Source: Ensifer sesbaniae (GTDB lineage Bacteria > Pseudomonadota > Alphaproteobacteria > Rhizobiales > Rhizobiaceae). Taken from it: 64,000 nucleotides of DNA. Below, in pieces: positions 63,857 to 64,000 of this stretch (position 1 is its first letter; each line of letters starts with the position of its first letter). The translations under genes were made by a program, and so were the position numbers. The notes below the pieces were generated by a model. That model worked only from the letters and a program-made list of their open reading frames with translations. It made no database searches and was not told where the DNA came from. Location of the stretch: contig NZ_JABEKU010000004.1 in assembly GCF_013283665.1 (NCBI RefSeq), forward strand, positions 1 to 64,000, read 5' to 3'.

Positions 63857-64000
63857 GTGTCGCCACACTCAACAATTGCTGGCCCATCCATTGCGTGCGA
63901 CCATTATGCCCGGCATGATCCCGATATGCTCGACCCGTTTGACCCAGATAGCTTCATCGTGCGCGCCGAGGTTCATATCCTCGACATCGATCCCGAGATC
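63857..64000 (+). CDS. Partial open frame running off the window
   Basis: From a GTG at 63857 (or ATG 63926) a frame continues to the window edge: ...CDHYARHDPDMLDPFDPDSFIVRAEVHILDIDPEI. It lies 20-90 bases after the coiled-coil gene in the same direction. Too short to assign. Confidence 0.35.
   Translation, partial: MSPHSTIAGPSIACDHYARHDPDMLDPFDPDSFIVRAEVHILDIDPEI

Noticed and set aside
1-64000. CRISPR arrays
   Set aside because: No regularly spaced identical repeats of 25-40 bases with unique spacers; the only long exact tandem is the 201-bp IS110-associated duplication.

Overview
The window looks like a piece of a rhizobial symbiosis plasmid or symbiosis island: GC-rich, alpha-proteobacterial coding style, lipochitooligosaccharide (Nod factor) genes with nod-box promoters, and a very high load of insertion sequences and broken genes. 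The nodZ-noeL-nolK operon points to a host making fucosylated Nod factors. I cannot name the species from sequence alone.

Layout. 0-4.7 kb: tail of an IS630 transposase, nodD with a divergent nod box that has no intact target, a second LysR regulator, remnants of an IS110 transposase and of a group II intron reverse transcriptase, and a flavin-reductase-like gene. 5-9.5 kb: a decayed recombinase-in-trio (RIT) element with 23-bp inverted ends, inserted in an IS66 tnpC, followed by a small IS66-linked protein. 10.1-13.7 kb: nodZ-noeL-nolK on the minus strand behind a canonical nod box; these make GDP-fucose and attach fucose to the Nod factor. 13.8-16.9 kb: an IS5-family element split by an IS110-family element. 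17-21.6 kb: 3' stubs of a phosphomannomutase (noeK-like) and of serA, a serine recombinase, and two oppositely oriented pieces of a Tn3-family tnpA. 21.6-24 kb: an alpha/beta hydrolase and a family-1 glycosyltransferase.

25-42.6 kb is a defence-like island beginning with a tyrosine integrase. It holds a 1357-residue nuclease/helical-repeat/PIN-like protein; an AAA15 ATPase plus RloB-type TOPRIM pair (RloAB/AbiL-like); a four-gene minus-strand cluster (possible nuclease, membrane-anchored coiled-coil protein, TIGR02391/Ymh protein, trypsin-like protease) that I do not recognise as a named system; an FRG-domain gene split by an IS110 element; a HEPN-like protein; and an ImmA/IrrE-DUF4411 toxin-antitoxin-like pair.

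42.8-64 kb: a ClpP-like/PAN-domain exported protein, a dinB stub interrupted by a 2.2-kb group II intron, a truncated amidase, an IS66 element fused head-to-head with an IS3 element, a further IS110 element, an IS630 remnant, an unusual MOSC-FAD reductase-Rieske fusion, an IS6 element, a perfect 201-bp tandem repeat in IS110 non-coding DNA, another IS110 element, a frameshifted ISL3 element, and a frameshifted integrase with a small coiled-coil partner (Tn554-TnpC-like arrangement). Families were assigned by reading the translated sequence; no database search was run.
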